This document shows positions 14,489 to 23,441 of a stretch of 64,000 nucleotides of DNA, in pieces. Positions within the stretch are counted from its first letter, which is position 1; every line of letters begins with the position of its first letter. The position numbers and the translations under genes are program-made. This DNA comes from Clostridiales bacterium. Lineage in GTDB: Bacteria > Bacillota > Clostridia > Saccharofermentanales > Saccharofermentanaceae. The DNA lies in NCBI GenBank assembly GCA_017552455.1, contig JAFZPX010000038.1, positions 1 through 64,000 of the forward strand. Direction: 5' to 3'. The notes beneath the pieces were generated by a model. It worked only from the letters and a program-made list of their open reading frames with translations, had not been told where the DNA came from and did not search any database.

Positions 14489-14578
14489 TCCTTATTTATC
14501 CTCCATTCTTTAACCACACAATGATACCACGATTATAAAAATTATTTAATTAATTGAAGGAATTGTAACATTACAACA

Positions 14579-14600
14579 GCCCCTCCCGATTGGAAGGGGC
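14579..14600 (-). terminator. Terminator of the ABC-2 exporter operon
   Basis: GCCCCT and AGGGGC form a stem with a 10-nt loop, followed on the minus strand by a T-containing run. It lies 32 nt after the stop of the last permease gene. Confidence 0.6.
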
Positions 14601-14631
14601 CGCCATGGGTGGTTAGGAGTCATTGGCCTGA

Positions 14632-15441
14632 TTACGAGCCTGTGAAGTCATATTTACGCACGCCGAGCATCCAGAACTTGTAGCTTAACCAGAAGAACAG
14701 CACTCCCAGCAAAGGCGACAGCCAAGACAGCAGCGGCACGTTATCCGGCTCGAGGATAACGAGACTCGGGTAGTATGCTACAAACGCGATCGGGATGATG
14801 AACGTGAACAGGAAGCTGAATACGCCCGAGAAGATAGATGACGGGTATTTCGCGAAGTCCTTGAACCTGAACATGATTACCATTACATAGCCCGAGTTAC
14901 GGATCCAGAAACATGTAGCCGCAGCTGCGTTCATCAGAGCGATCATGAACAGCGATGCCGTGAGCAGGAACACGATGAGCTTAGCTATGACAAGCGGCGT
15001 CACCGGGATTCCGATGTGAACCCACGCGTAGATCAGCGTGCCTATTCCAAATGCGAGCTGACCTAAGCCCTTTACATCGAACACCTCCGACATGAAGTAG
15101 AAGAACACGTTCACCGGTCTGAAGCAGTACTTGATGAAGTCACCGCTCGTGACGTGGAATCTAAGGTTCCAGTTGTTGTCGAAGAAGCACTGCACGGGAG
15201 TCAGAGCCACAAGCGAGAATCCGTACAGGAACAGCATATGGTAGTAGTCCCAGCCGTTGATCGTCGGGAAGTTTCTGAAAAGGATCAGGAACGTTACGAA
15301 GCCCGACAGGTTGACCATGATCATACCGATAGTTGATATGATGAAGTCCGCGCGGTAGCTCATCTTCGTCTTCAGATCCTGCACTAGGATCTTCCTGTAT
15401 ATGTCCGCGTAGAAGCGCAAGCCTCTTTTCTTCTTTTCCAT
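14632..15441 (-). CDS. ABC-2 type permease (second subunit)
   Basis: 269 residues with about six membrane segments, of the ABC-2/DUF990 type. Charged N-terminus EKKKRGLRFYADIYRKILVQ followed by TKMSYRADFI before the first membrane segment, as usual for this group. It lies 1 nt after the other permease gene of almost identical length, so the two form a heterodimeric channel with the ATPase encoded at 16249. Substrate unknown; related systems export drugs, lipids or sugars. Confidence 0.75.
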   Translation of the reverse strand: MEKKKRGLRFYADIYRKILVQDLKTKMSYRADFIISTIGMIMVNLSGFVTFLILFRNFPTINGWDYYHMLFLYGFSLVALTPVQCFFDNNWNLRFHVTSGDFIKYCFRPVNVFFYFMSEVFDVKGLGQLAFGIGTLIYAWVHIGIPVTPLVIAKLIVFLLTASLFMIALMNAAAATCFWIRNSGYVMVIMFRFKDFAKYPSSIFSGVFSFLFTFIIPIAFVAYYPSLVILEPDNVPLLSWLSPLLGVLFFWLSYKFWMLGVRKYDFTGS

Positions 15442-15442
15442 A

Positions 15443-16252
15443 TCAGCCTCCGTTCACGGTGATCTTCTTCACCGAGTAGTTCCAGAAAAGCGTACCCGCT
15501 GCCGTCAGGATTACGATCCACAGCAGCTGGAAGCCAAACATCGGCAACAGCCCCTGCAGCGTATCGGAACCGTTCTTCTGGAGCAAGATAGTGAGCGGGA
15601 TGTCATACACAGCGCGAAAAGGCATGTAGTCCACCACAGCCCTCAACTTCTCCGGGAAGAATGCGAGAGGGATAGATGCACCGGAGAGGAGCAGCACTAT
15701 AGTCTCCTTTACGATGTTGATACCCCACGTTGATTCTGTGTAAAGGCAGATCGTTGCGACGATCATCTCGATGTTGAAGTTAACGATCAGCGCGAATAAA
15801 GTCGCGATGATGAAGTACACGAGGTTCATGCCGATCGGGATCGCACCCTTGGTGATGATCATTACTACGATGAAAGTAGGAATGAACGTCATGATGAACG
15901 ATACTACGTGGCTTCCCGAATAACTCCAGAATGTGTATGCTCTGAACTTCATGGGCTTTAGAAGATCGAGGATGATCTTTCCCGACTGGATCGAGCGGCT
16001 CATGTCCCAGACTACGAACATCTCGAGGAAGTTAAAAAGCGACGTCGCGAGGATCAGGTAGATCATCGTATCTGTGAAGGTCATGCCGTTGACGACGTCG
16101 ACTCCCGAAGAAGCGTAGATTGCCTTCCAAAGGTAGTACACGAGTACGAGGTAAATGAGGTTCGCGAACAGCGTAACGAATGTACCGAGCCTGTAGTGCA
16201 GCGACTCCATTATGCCCGCACGTGTCAGTGCAAAAAGTTTTCGCGGATTCAT
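15443..16252 (-). CDS. ABC-2 type permease (first subunit)
   Basis: 269 residues with six predicted membrane segments and an N-terminal ALTRAGIMESLHYRLG segment preceding the first one. It is the partner of the downstream permease. Its ATG overlaps the ATPase stop by 4 nt. Confidence 0.75.
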   Translation of the reverse strand: MNPRKLFALTRAGIMESLHYRLGTFVTLFANLIYLVLVYYLWKAIYASSGVDVVNGMTFTDTMIYLILATSLFNFLEMFVVWDMSRSIQSGKIILDLLKPMKFRAYTFWSYSGSHVVSFIMTFIPTFIVVMIITKGAIPIGMNLVYFIIATLFALIVNFNIEMIVATICLYTESTWGINIVKETIVLLLSGASIPLAFFPEKLRAVVDYMPFRAVYDIPLTILLQKNGSDTLQGLLPMFGFQLLWIVILTAAGTLFWNYSVKKITVNGG

Positions 16253-17190
16253 ACTGCTTCTCCTTCGTAGATCTTCTTGATGACCTCCTCTGTGGAGATC
16301 TCCTCAAGACGGATGTCCTTTATCTTCGTGACTTTCTGTTTCTCTGTGATGACCTGCATAACGTCAGTTGTCTTCTCGTCGATTAGCATCTGCTCCCACG
16401 TGTCGTCTGCAAGCTTCATGTGCAGTGTTCTGTAGGAACCGAAGTAGCCCTTGAGGTGCTCGATGTCGTTGTCGTAGATCTTCGTTCCCTTATCGATGAT
16501 AACGATCCTTCGGCAGAGCGCGTCGACGTCACCCATGTCGTGAGTCGTGAGAATTACTGTTGTGTTCTTCTCCTTATTAAGGCCCTTGATGAGCGCACGG
16601 ATCTTGTCCTTCATCGATACGTCGAGACCGATTGTCGGCTCGTCGAGGAAGACGATCGCAGGGTTATGGATGAACGCTGCAAGGATGTCAGAGAGTGTTC
16701 TCTGGCCCAAGGACATCTGACGCACGGGCTTGTTGATGATCGGCTCGATATCAACGAGTGAGCGGTACAGCTCGATCATGTCCTCGTACTGCTTCTCGGG
16801 AACCATGTAGAGGTCGCGGAGGAGCTTGAAGGACTCGATGAGCGGCAGTGACCACCAAAGCTGTGAACGCTGTCCGAAAACAACACCGATGTTCTCGCAG
16901 TTCTCTGTTCTGTTCTTGTAAGGCACCTTTCCGTTGACGAGGATCTCGCCGGATGTAGGCTCAAGTACGCCGGTCATCATCTTGATGGTTGTTGACTTAC
17001 CTGCACCGTTAGGTCCCAAGTAGCCGATGATCTCTCCCCTTGCAACTTCAAGCGACACGTCCTTGACCGCGCTTATGGTCTTGTAGTCACGTGAGAAAAG
17101 ATCCTGGATGCTTCCCTTCAAACCTTCGTGGCGGTTCAGCACCTTGAAATCTTTGCAGACATTCTTCATTACCAAAGCCTGATCTTCCAT
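16249..17190 (-). CDS. ABC transporter ATPase of DrrA/Nod type
   Basis: 313 residues: Walker A GPNGAGKST (about residue 60), signature MSLGQRT in the LSLGQR variant seen in ABC-2 exporters, Walker B IVFLDEPTIGLD, and LTTHD. The C-terminal 80 residues (RTLHMKLADDTWEQM onward) form the extra domain typical of these ATPases. It drives the two ABC-2 permeases encoded downstream. It is divergent from an AraC regulator, with repeated sites between them. Confidence 0.82.
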   Translation of the reverse strand: MEDQALVMKNVCKDFKVLNRHEGLKGSIQDLFSRDYKTISAVKDVSLEVARGEIIGYLGPNGAGKSTTIKMMTGVLEPTSGEILVNGKVPYKNRTENCENIGVVFGQRSQLWWSLPLIESFKLLRDLYMVPEKQYEDMIELYRSLVDIEPIINKPVRQMSLGQRTLSDILAAFIHNPAIVFLDEPTIGLDVSMKDKIRALIKGLNKEKNTTVILTTHDMGDVDALCRRIVIIDKGTKIYDNDIEHLKGYFGSYRTLHMKLADDTWEQMLIDEKTTDVMQVITEKQKVTKIKDIRLEEISTEEVIKKIYEGEAV

Positions 17191-17244
17191 AATTGCCTCC
17201 CAATTTCTCTTGTTTTGTTGTTCTGTAATCAGTATATTGGTGTT

Positions 17245-17345
17245 ATAGTTATAAAAATAGTGTGTTTATAGGCGGTTTTAATAACTATATTCCACGCCGA
17301 TAGAAGATAGTTATAGTTTTGCATAAGGAGGACAAAGATAGTTAT
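17245..17345. promoter_or_regulatory. Four ATAGTTAT boxes between exporter and AraC gene
   Basis: The octamer ATAGTTAT occurs at 17245, 17307 and 17338 and inverted (ATAACTAT) at 17281, all within 101 bp. The last overlaps the araC start codon. They are likely operator sites for the AraC protein, controlling itself and the divergent ABC exporter. Confidence 0.5.
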
Positions 17346-18258
17346 GAATGTCGAACAGATGGGTCTTATCATCAAGCGTGACGACGGTTCTGAGGTCGTA
17401 AACTACGACAATCCCTCTTTCCCCTCTTACATCTACGACGGCTGGGTCGAGCCTAACTGCACATGGGAGCGCGTCCCCCATTACCACGAAGATCTTGAGA
17501 TCGTAACCGTAAGAGAAGGCACGATGGCATATTCCGTCAACGGCCGCACGCTCGTACTCCGTGAGGGTGACACCATCATCGTTAACTCCAATCAGATCCA
17601 CTACAGCATGTCGCTCGACGGGCAGCTTGCGAAGTATGTCATCTTCGTCGTCCACCCTTCTATCCTGATGTCTTCAGTAACTGTTGAGATGGAAGCGATC
17701 CGCCCAATCATCGATAACCCGGATCTTCCGTTCATGCGATTCAGATATATCAATACTTATACTAAGGATTTCTATAACCTGATGATTGATCTTCCCAACT
17801 ACCGTCACAACGCCTTCGAGGTCACGAAGCGGCTGTTCCTGATGTGGGACCTTATCATGAAGAAGACTGAGGATTACGGACCGCGTCCCGAAGATACCAA
17901 CTACGATCCGCGTATGATGTCGTTCAAGGCGATGCTTCACTTCATGAACGTTAACTATAAGGAGACGATCACGCTCGAAGACATCACGCACGCAGGTAAT
18001 GTAAGTAAGTCACAGTGTAATAACCTGTTTAATCAATTCGTCGGCGAGTCGCCTATTAATTACCTGATGCACCTGCGCGCACGCAAGGTCGCGGAGCTTC
18101 TGCGTACAGGTAATTACACGCTCAAGCAGATCGCCGATCTTACCGGATTCAACGGCGTCAGCTACATGTCCGAGACATTCAAGAAGTTCTTCGGTCAGTC
18201 ACCGCGCGACTACAAAAAACAGTGGCTCGGTATATTATCCGAGCCAACTGATGAGTGA
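17344..18258 (+). CDS. AraC-family transcriptional regulator with cupin sensor
   Basis: 304 residues. The N-terminal 150 residues contain a cupin-type ligand domain (HYHEDLEIVTVREGTM, then VLREGDTIIVNSNQIHYSM). The C-terminus has two AraC HTH motifs (TLEDITHAGNVSKSQCNNLFNQ and TLKQIADLTGFNGVSYMSETF) and the FKKFFGQSPRDYKK signature. The start ATG 17344 follows AGGAGG. It is divergent from the exporter operon, which it probably controls in response to a small molecule such as a sugar. Confidence 0.85.
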   Translation: MNVEQMGLIIKRDDGSEVVNYDNPSFPSYIYDGWVEPNCTWERVPHYHEDLEIVTVREGTMAYSVNGRTLVLREGDTIIVNSNQIHYSMSLDGQLAKYVIFVVHPSILMSSVTVEMEAIRPIIDNPDLPFMRFRYINTYTKDFYNLMIDLPNYRHNAFEVTKRLFLMWDLIMKKTEDYGPRPEDTNYDPRMMSFKAMLHFMNVNYKETITLEDITHAGNVSKSQCNNLFNQFVGESPINYLMHLRARKVAELLRTGNYTLKQIADLTGFNGVSYMSETFKKFFGQSPRDYKKQWLGILSEPTDE

Positions 18259-18265
18259 TCTGAAT

Positions 18266-18856
18266 TCAGTTCTGATCTATAAGGTATGCCCTGCACGGAG
18301 CTCCGTCGCACCCGCCCAGGTTCAGCGGCGCCGCGCTTAAGAAATACTTTCCTTCCTTAACTCCCTTAAGCACCACGCCTTCAAGAAGACAGATACCCTT
18401 CCCGAGCATGATATGGTGCACTGCACTCGCATCCTCCATCGGGCCCACGGTCTGGCTCTCGTTACCGTACAGCAGCATGTCCGTCTTCGCGAACTCCGCG
18501 GCGCCCTCTTCAGTCATCGTCGCTTCGCCCTCTACGAGGATCCTTCGCGCCGTGCCTGTTGCCTGCGCCTTAGCAATAATCTCCTTTGCAGCTTCCGCAG
18601 TAACGTCGCCATCATGATGCGCCACGTAGCACTCACCAACATAGGGCTCAAGTCCCACTTGATCTATGGTCTTGCCATCATTCTCAAAATGAAAAGGCGC
18701 GTCCACGTGAGTGCCGTTGTGCGCACACATCTCGAACTTCGTAAGGTTGCAGATGTCGCCGTTCCCGATGCTCATGACGTGCGTCATAACAGGCTGCGGA
18801 TCGCCGGGGAAAACGTTGCAGGTAAAAACCTCCTGCGAGATGTCGATAATACCCAT
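18266..18856 (-). CDS. Cyclase family protein (kynurenine formamidase-like)
   Basis: 196 residues. The metal-binding signature AHNGTHVDAPFHF (H46, H50, D52, H56) of the KynB-like cyclase/hydrolase family is intact. Such enzymes hydrolyse formyl or amide bonds; the substrate is unknown and no tryptophan genes are nearby. An upstream in-frame start would add an Arg-rich stretch that covers the promoter; I choose ATG 18856 with GGAGGAGGTG before it. Confidence 0.8.
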   Translation of the reverse strand: MGIIDISQEVFTCNVFPGDPQPVMTHVMSIGNGDICNLTKFEMCAHNGTHVDAPFHFENDGKTIDQVGLEPYVGECYVAHHDGDVTAEAAKEIIAKAQATGTARRILVEGEATMTEEGAAEFAKTDMLLYGNESQTVGPMEDASAVHHIMLGKGICLLEGVVLKGVKEGKYFLSAAPLNLGGCDGAPCRAYLIDQN

Positions 18857-18874
18857 GGTGCACCTCCTCCTTAC

Positions 18875-18880
18875 ATTATA
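18875..18880 (-). promoter_or_regulatory. -10 box of the cyclase gene
   Basis: TATAAT on the minus strand, placing the transcription start just before the ribosome binding site. Confidence 0.5.
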
Positions 18881-18960
18881 ACAGGCGCTCGTCTTCTCCG
18901 TTCCTCTCCGACGCCTCCCCCAGCGCTTCTTCCCTCGACTCAGCGCTTCTTCCCTCTCCC

Positions 18961-19051
18961 CCAGTGCCAAAAGTGGTGACTTTTCGCGAAAAGTGGCACT
19001 GGTTTTGTCTCTACGGAGCTCTCAGCGCCAAATTCGGTGACATTTCTCGAA
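18961..19051. repeat. Tandem pair of palindromic repeats, variant form
   Basis: Copy one: CCAGTGCCA (18961-18969) pairs with TGGCACTGG (18994-19002) around the perfect 14-bp palindrome CTTTTCGCGAAAAG (18980-18993). Copy two lies 61 bp later (AGCGCCA to TGGCACT, 19024-19051) with some mismatches. The inner CTTTTCG/CGAAAAG stem is shared with the element at 12844. They lie between divergent genes and could also act as transcription barriers. Confidence 0.6.
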
Positions 19052-19085
19052 AAGTGGCACTGGTTCTGTCACTGTCTTTTACTGC

Positions 19086-19091
19086 TATACT
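19086..19091 (+). promoter_or_regulatory. -10 box of the P1 peptidase gene
   Basis: TGC-TATACT, an extended -10, 17 nt before ATG 19109 with AGGAGG in between. Confidence 0.45.
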
Positions 19092-19108
19092 ATAAAAAGG
19101 AGGACAGC

Positions 19109-20083
19109 ATGGACGAGATTAGGATTCAGGACGTCAGCGACGTTCGTATCGGACAGGTCGAGGACAGGGCCGTGGGCACCGGCTGCACGGTGTTTGTGAA
19201 GCCTGATGGCATGCGCGCGGGCTTGAATGTCAGCGGCGGCGGACCTGCTTCACGCGAGAGTACATTGCTCGATCCTCTGACGGCGGCTGATTTGATTCAC
19301 GGAATAACTATTAGCGGCGGCAGCGCCTTCGGTCTGTCGGCTGCAAGCGGTGTTATGAGATATCTTGAAGAACAGAACATAGGCTTCGATGTCGGTGTCA
19401 CCAAGGTGCCGCTCGTCGCACAGTCGTCGCTGTTCGATCTTACTGTCGGTGATGCATCCGTAAGACCTGACGAGCAGATGGGATATGAGGCGTGCCGAAT
19501 CGCGATGGAGGCACAGAATTATAAGGACGGCAATTTCGGCGCGGGGTGCGGGGCAACTGTCGGCAAGATTGCCGGCATGGATTACTGCATGAAGACCGGC
19601 ATCGGAAGTTATGCCGTTGACAATCACGGACTTAAGGTAGGTGCAGTGGTCGCGCTGAACGCATTAGGCGATATATTCGACTGGAAGACGGGCAAGCAGA
19701 TCGCGGGACTTCTGAAGGAAGACAAGAAGACATTCAGAAGCTCGCCGCAGTACATCGAAGAGAGCATCAAGGTAGTCAGCGACCGGTTCGCTCAATTGTC
19801 GAAGATGAACACAACACTCGCGGTACTTATAACCAATGCGCACTTTGAGAAGCCGCAGCTGTGCAAGATCGCAGGCATGTGTCAGGACGGCCTTGCAAGG
19901 TCTATAAGACCCGTACATACATCTTTCGACGGCGACACCGTTTACGCCGTATCTGCAGGCGATCTTAAGGCCGATCAGGAAGTCGTGGGAACGCTCGCAG
20001 CTGAAGTTATAAGCGAAGCGATAATACGCGCAGTAACAAGCGCAGAATCCGCATACGGCTTCCCTGCAGCGCGCGACTTATAA
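19109..20083 (+). CDS. P1-family (S58, DmpA-like) aminopeptidase
   Basis: 324 residues. N-terminal nucleophile hydrolase of the P1 family: NVSGGGPASRESTLL near the N-terminus, ITISGGSAFGLSAASGVM, the GNFGAGCGATVGK segment, and NTTLAVLITNA, where the second Thr is at the position of the self-cleavage nucleophile. These enzymes release N-terminal D- or beta-amino acids or act on cyclic peptides; the specificity is unknown. Start ATG 19109 follows AGGAGG; an earlier in-frame start runs back into the repeats and promoter and is rejected. Confidence 0.82.
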   Translation: MDEIRIQDVSDVRIGQVEDRAVGTGCTVFVKPDGMRAGLNVSGGGPASRESTLLDPLTAADLIHGITISGGSAFGLSAASGVMRYLEEQNIGFDVGVTKVPLVAQSSLFDLTVGDASVRPDEQMGYEACRIAMEAQNYKDGNFGAGCGATVGKIAGMDYCMKTGIGSYAVDNHGLKVGAVVALNALGDIFDWKTGKQIAGLLKEDKKTFRSSPQYIEESIKVVSDRFAQLSKMNTTLAVLITNAHFEKPQLCKIAGMCQDGLARSIRPVHTSFDGDTVYAVSAGDLKADQEVVGTLAAEVISEAIIRAVTSAESAYGFPAARDL

Positions 20084-20143
20084 GCTTAAGAAACAGTCGA
20101 GTTAAAGCTTCCCAGGAAGCTTACGCGTGCATCCCATAAGTAA

Positions 20144-20165
20144 AGCGGCGGACAAAGCCGCCGCT
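20144..20165. terminator. Bidirectional terminator
   Basis: AGCGGCGG and CCGCCGCT pair over 8 bp around a 6-nt loop, between the convergent peptidase and nucleotidase genes. Confidence 0.65.
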
Positions 20166-20184
20166 ATTAAAGAATTCTTTCTCA

Positions 20185-21963
20185 TCATTCGTTGATTACG
20201 ATCCTTCCCTGACCGTACGGATCAGCATACTGTTCGCCGATCTCGCCTCCGAGTGTCTCGGTCAGATAATCGATCAATGCCTGAAGATCAAGGATGACAC
20301 TATCATTAATAATCTCGCTCTCAGCGAACATCGTAAATCCGTCTCCCTTATCGATCAGATAGTCCTGAATACATACTGTGTATGTAGCATCCTCATCGAT
20401 TGGATCATCACCGACCATTACGTTGCTTACTCTTCTGTCACCTACAATACTCTGGAGGCAGTTATCCTCATCAGTTACACAGCCGGACTCTATAGATACA
20501 TCAACCTCATACGACAGTCCGGATACCTGCAGGAAAGCTCCGGCCTCATCAGGCAGAGCTCTGGCGCCCCACTCCAAAGCATCTAGGATCTGCTGACCTG
20601 TCATCTCTACAATTACCAGATCATCACCGAACGGGAATACATCCGCCAGATCACCATAAGTAACATCGCCTAATCCAACATCAGTTCTTACAGATCCGCC
20701 GGTCAGAAGTGCAATGTCTGCTCCGCTTTGATCTCTCATTGCATCAGCACAGAAGTCACCAAGATTGGTCTCTGCTCTTCTTACCATTCGTATGGGATTA
20801 CCTGCATCATCCTCAACATTAGGATCATAAATAGTTAAGTTTACAGATGAAGTTCCAATAACCACATTAAGAGTATCCTCGTACTGAGCCATAATCTCTT
20901 CAATAAACGCACTCGTATCGTTAGTAATGTTAAGAAGATCTGCCGCACTCTCTGTATTGGTCCATGTCCAGATACCTGTCTCGATGATCGTACCTTCAGC
21001 ATCGATATGGCTGTAACCGATGCAGTCCATTCTGTAACCGACTGCGCTTCTTGTTACTTCCTCACCGTCTGCATTAAGCATGACGACCTGATCATCATCA
21101 TGGCTGTGACCGTCGAGGCAGACATCGATGCCTGTCGTATTGCTCAGGACGTCCGCATAAGTCCAGGGAGAACATACATCACTGTTACCAAGGTGCGCCA
21201 TCAGATAAACAAGATCTGCACCCTCTTCCCGCGCTTCATCAACAGCATTCTGAACAGCTTCATAAACTTCCTCGCCCGTCTGATCTTCTTCCATGAACCC
21301 GTAGATATATTCACCGTCATCATCCTGGAAGAACGAAGGACGTACGGTAGATATGGTCTTAGGTGTGGTTACACCGACAAAAGCGATATCAATGCCATTC
21401 GCATTAACGATAGTGTACGGAGCGAAGACCAACTCGTCTTCATGCGTGAAATTACATGACAAATACTCGAAGTCTGACTCAGAAGCAAGCTCAAGCAGTC
21501 TGTCAACGCCGTAATCAAAGTCGTGATTACCGGGAATTACGATATCGTATCCGACCTGATTCATAATCTCTATGATCGATTCACCCTGATCGACAGAACC
21601 GATCGGCGCGCCCTGCAGGAAATCGCCGTCATCAACCAGAATAACCTGATATCCCTGCGCCTCCAGATCATCTCTTATCTGAGCGAGACCAGCATAGCCG
21701 AAGCCTGCATCAACTCCGCAGTGAACATCACTTGTAAACAGGATATAAGTCTCACCGTTCGGCGCTGCAGTAGTAACAACCGGTTCAGTCTCAACGGGAA
21801 CCGTTTCTTCAGTCTCAGCAGCCATCTCGGGCAGTGATATCTCAATATGATCGGGATCCTGACCAGACGGAATCTGGCCCCACGGATTCTCCGAAGCGCA
21901 TGAACTACATGCAAATAGAATACTAACGGCCGTAAAAGCCGCCAATGTTTTCCTTATATTCAT
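20185..21963 (-). CDS. Surface 5'-nucleotidase/2',3'-cyclic phosphodiesterase lipoprotein
   Basis: 592 residues. Lipoprotein signal (Cys19 or Cys22), a Glu/Thr/Pro-rich linker, then the metallophosphatase domain (FTSDVHCG, VDDGDFLQGAP, PGNHDFDYG, YLMAHLGN, DGHSHDDD) and the C-terminal 5'-nucleotidase domain (LGDFCADAMRDQSGADIALLTGGSVR and KGDGFTMF). It would release nucleosides and phosphate from extracellular nucleotides at the cell surface. There is no cell-wall anchor motif. AAGGGG precedes the ATG and lies in the right arm of an inverted repeat. Confidence 0.85.
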   Translation of the reverse strand: MNIRKTLAAFTAVSILFACSSCASENPWGQIPSGQDPDHIEISLPEMAAETEETVPVETEPVVTTAAPNGETYILFTSDVHCGVDAGFGYAGLAQIRDDLEAQGYQVILVDDGDFLQGAPIGSVDQGESIIEIMNQVGYDIVIPGNHDFDYGVDRLLELASESDFEYLSCNFTHEDELVFAPYTIVNANGIDIAFVGVTTPKTISTVRPSFFQDDDGEYIYGFMEEDQTGEEVYEAVQNAVDEAREEGADLVYLMAHLGNSDVCSPWTYADVLSNTTGIDVCLDGHSHDDDQVVMLNADGEEVTRSAVGYRMDCIGYSHIDAEGTIIETGIWTWTNTESAADLLNITNDTSAFIEEIMAQYEDTLNVVIGTSSVNLTIYDPNVEDDAGNPIRMVRRAETNLGDFCADAMRDQSGADIALLTGGSVRTDVGLGDVTYGDLADVFPFGDDLVIVEMTGQQILDALEWGARALPDEAGAFLQVSGLSYEVDVSIESGCVTDEDNCLQSIVGDRRVSNVMVGDDPIDEDATYTVCIQDYLIDKGDGFTMFAESEIINDSVILDLQALIDYLTETLGGEIGEQYADPYGQGRIVINE

Positions 21964-21967
21964 AACA

Positions 21968-22018
21968 TAACCCCTTCAATACCCTGTGATTATACTACCA
22001 CATTGATTGAAGGGGTTA
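21968..22018 (-). promoter_or_regulatory. 13-bp inverted repeat enclosing the nucleotidase promoter
   Basis: Perfect arms TAACCCCTTCAAT (21968-21980) and ATTGAAGGGGTTA (22006-22018). The loop contains a minus-strand TATAAT (21989-21994), and the arm nearest the gene contains the ribosome binding site AAGGGG. Read-through RNA from metY would hide that site, whereas RNA made from the internal promoter would leave it free. Confidence 0.55.
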
Positions 22019-22046
22019 AATTGTTAATTATCTATAAGATTCAGAA

Positions 22047-23324
22047 TCAGATTGCTGCAAAACCCTTCTCGAGGTCTGCAATTATGTCATCAATGTGCTC
22101 TGTACCGATGGACAGACGGATCGTGCTCTCAGAGATTCCTACACTTGCGAGCTCCTCAGCAGAAAGCTGTGAGTGAGTTGTTGAGTAAGGGTGGATTACG
22201 AGAGACTTAACATCTGCTACGTTAGCAAGCAGTGAGAAGATCTCGAGGCTGTCGATGAACTTGAATGCTTCCTCCTTGCCGCCCTTGATGTCGAATGTGA
22301 AGATGGAACCTGCACCATTCGGGAAAAGTCTCTTATAAACCTCATGATCAGGGTGATCTGCAAGTGCAGGGTGATTAACCTTAGCAACCTTGGGGTGATT
22401 TACCAGGAAATCGATAACCTTCTTTGTGTTCTCTACGTGACGGTCAAGTCTTAAGGACAAAGTCTCGATGCCCTGGAGAAGCAGGAATGCATTGAAAGGT
22501 GAGATGGATGCGCCTGTGTCTCTAAGCAGGATTGCGCGGATGTAAGTAACAAATGCTGCGGGACCTACTGCATCGAAGAATGAAACACCGTGATAAGAAG
22601 GGTTAGGATCAGCGATGTTCGGATACTTGCCACTGGCCTTCCAGTCGAACTTACCGGACTCAACGATGATACCGCCGAGTGTTGTACCGTGGCCGCCCAG
22701 GAACTTAGTAGCGGAATGAACTACGATGCCTGCGCCGTGCTCGAAAGGTCTGATCAGATAAGGTGTACCGAATGTGTTATCAACTACTACGGGAAGTCCA
22801 TGCTTGTGAGCGATCTCGGAAACTGCGTCGATATCAGGGATATCACTGTTAGGATTACCGAGTGTCTCGAGGTAGATGGCTCTTGTATTTTCCTTGATGG
22901 CGCCCTCTACTTCTGCGAGGTTATGTGCGTCTACAAATGTTGTCTCGATACCGTACTGGGGCAGTGTGTGTGCGAGGAGGTTAAAGGAACCGCCGTAGAT
23001 TGTCTTCTGTGCTACGATGTGACCGCCGTTAGCTGCGAGAGCCTGTATCGTATAAGCGATAGATGCTGCGCCGGATGCTACTGCAAGTGCTGCGGATCCG
23101 CCTTCGAGTGCTGCCACTCTCTCTTCGAGAACTCCCTGTGTGGAGTTTGTAAGTCTTCCGTAGATGTTGCCGCCTGCTCTCAAGTTGAATCTTGCTTCTG
23201 CGTCCTCACTGTCATGGAAGACATAAGATGTTGTCTGATAGATCGGCACCGCTCTTGCATCTGATGCGGAATCGGGCTTCTCCTGTCCTACGTGTAACTG
23301 TAATGTTTCGAACTTGTATGCCAT
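22047..23324 (-). CDS. metY: O-acetylhomoserine sulfhydrylase
   Basis: 425 residues, full length for the Cys/Met-metabolism PLP family. The PLP lysine is K207 in HSATKFLGGHGT; ETLGNPNSDIPDI and VDNTFGTPYLI are family motifs, and the long form with GVSFFDAVGPAAF and the C-terminal STTHSQLSAEE is that of MetY. It makes homocysteine from O-acetylhomoserine and sulfide in the cytoplasm. A good AAGGAG precedes the ATG. No SAM riboswitch or T-box is visible in the 100 bp upstream; the LysR regulator encoded just before it is a candidate controller. Confidence 0.9.
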   Translation of the reverse strand: MAYKFETLQLHVGQEKPDSASDARAVPIYQTTSYVFHDSEDAEARFNLRAGGNIYGRLTNSTQGVLEERVAALEGGSAALAVASGAASIAYTIQALAANGGHIVAQKTIYGGSFNLLAHTLPQYGIETTFVDAHNLAEVEGAIKENTRAIYLETLGNPNSDIPDIDAVSEIAHKHGLPVVVDNTFGTPYLIRPFEHGAGIVVHSATKFLGGHGTTLGGIIVESGKFDWKASGKYPNIADPNPSYHGVSFFDAVGPAAFVTYIRAILLRDTGASISPFNAFLLLQGIETLSLRLDRHVENTKKVIDFLVNHPKVAKVNHPALADHPDHEVYKRLFPNGAGSIFTFDIKGGKEEAFKFIDSLEIFSLLANVADVKSLVIHPYSTTHSQLSAEELASVGISESTIRLSIGTEHIDDIIADLEKGFAAI

Positions 23325-23416
23325 GTTTTTGATCTCCTTTGGTCATGTGTTTTTGTTTTTGATGACCCAAGTATGACATATCAATTCACGCTTGAATAAT
23401 TCCGAATAATGATAAA

Positions 23417-23441
23417 GGGTTATCAATTACTTTGATAACCC
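23417..23441 (-). terminator. Terminator at the end of the lysR operon
   Basis: GGGTTATCAA and TTGATAACCC form a perfect 10-bp stem with a 5-nt loop overlapping the LysR stop codon, followed by a T-rich run on the minus strand. Confidence 0.6.

Noticed and set aside
22590-23264. Long open frame antisense to metY (224 codons)
   Set aside because: It lies wholly inside the metY gene, has Cys-rich implausible composition and no ribosome binding site; metY is certain.
23325-23416. SAM riboswitch or T-box upstream of metY
   Set aside because: The spacer is under 100 bp, shows no riboswitch core helices and no T-box sequence.
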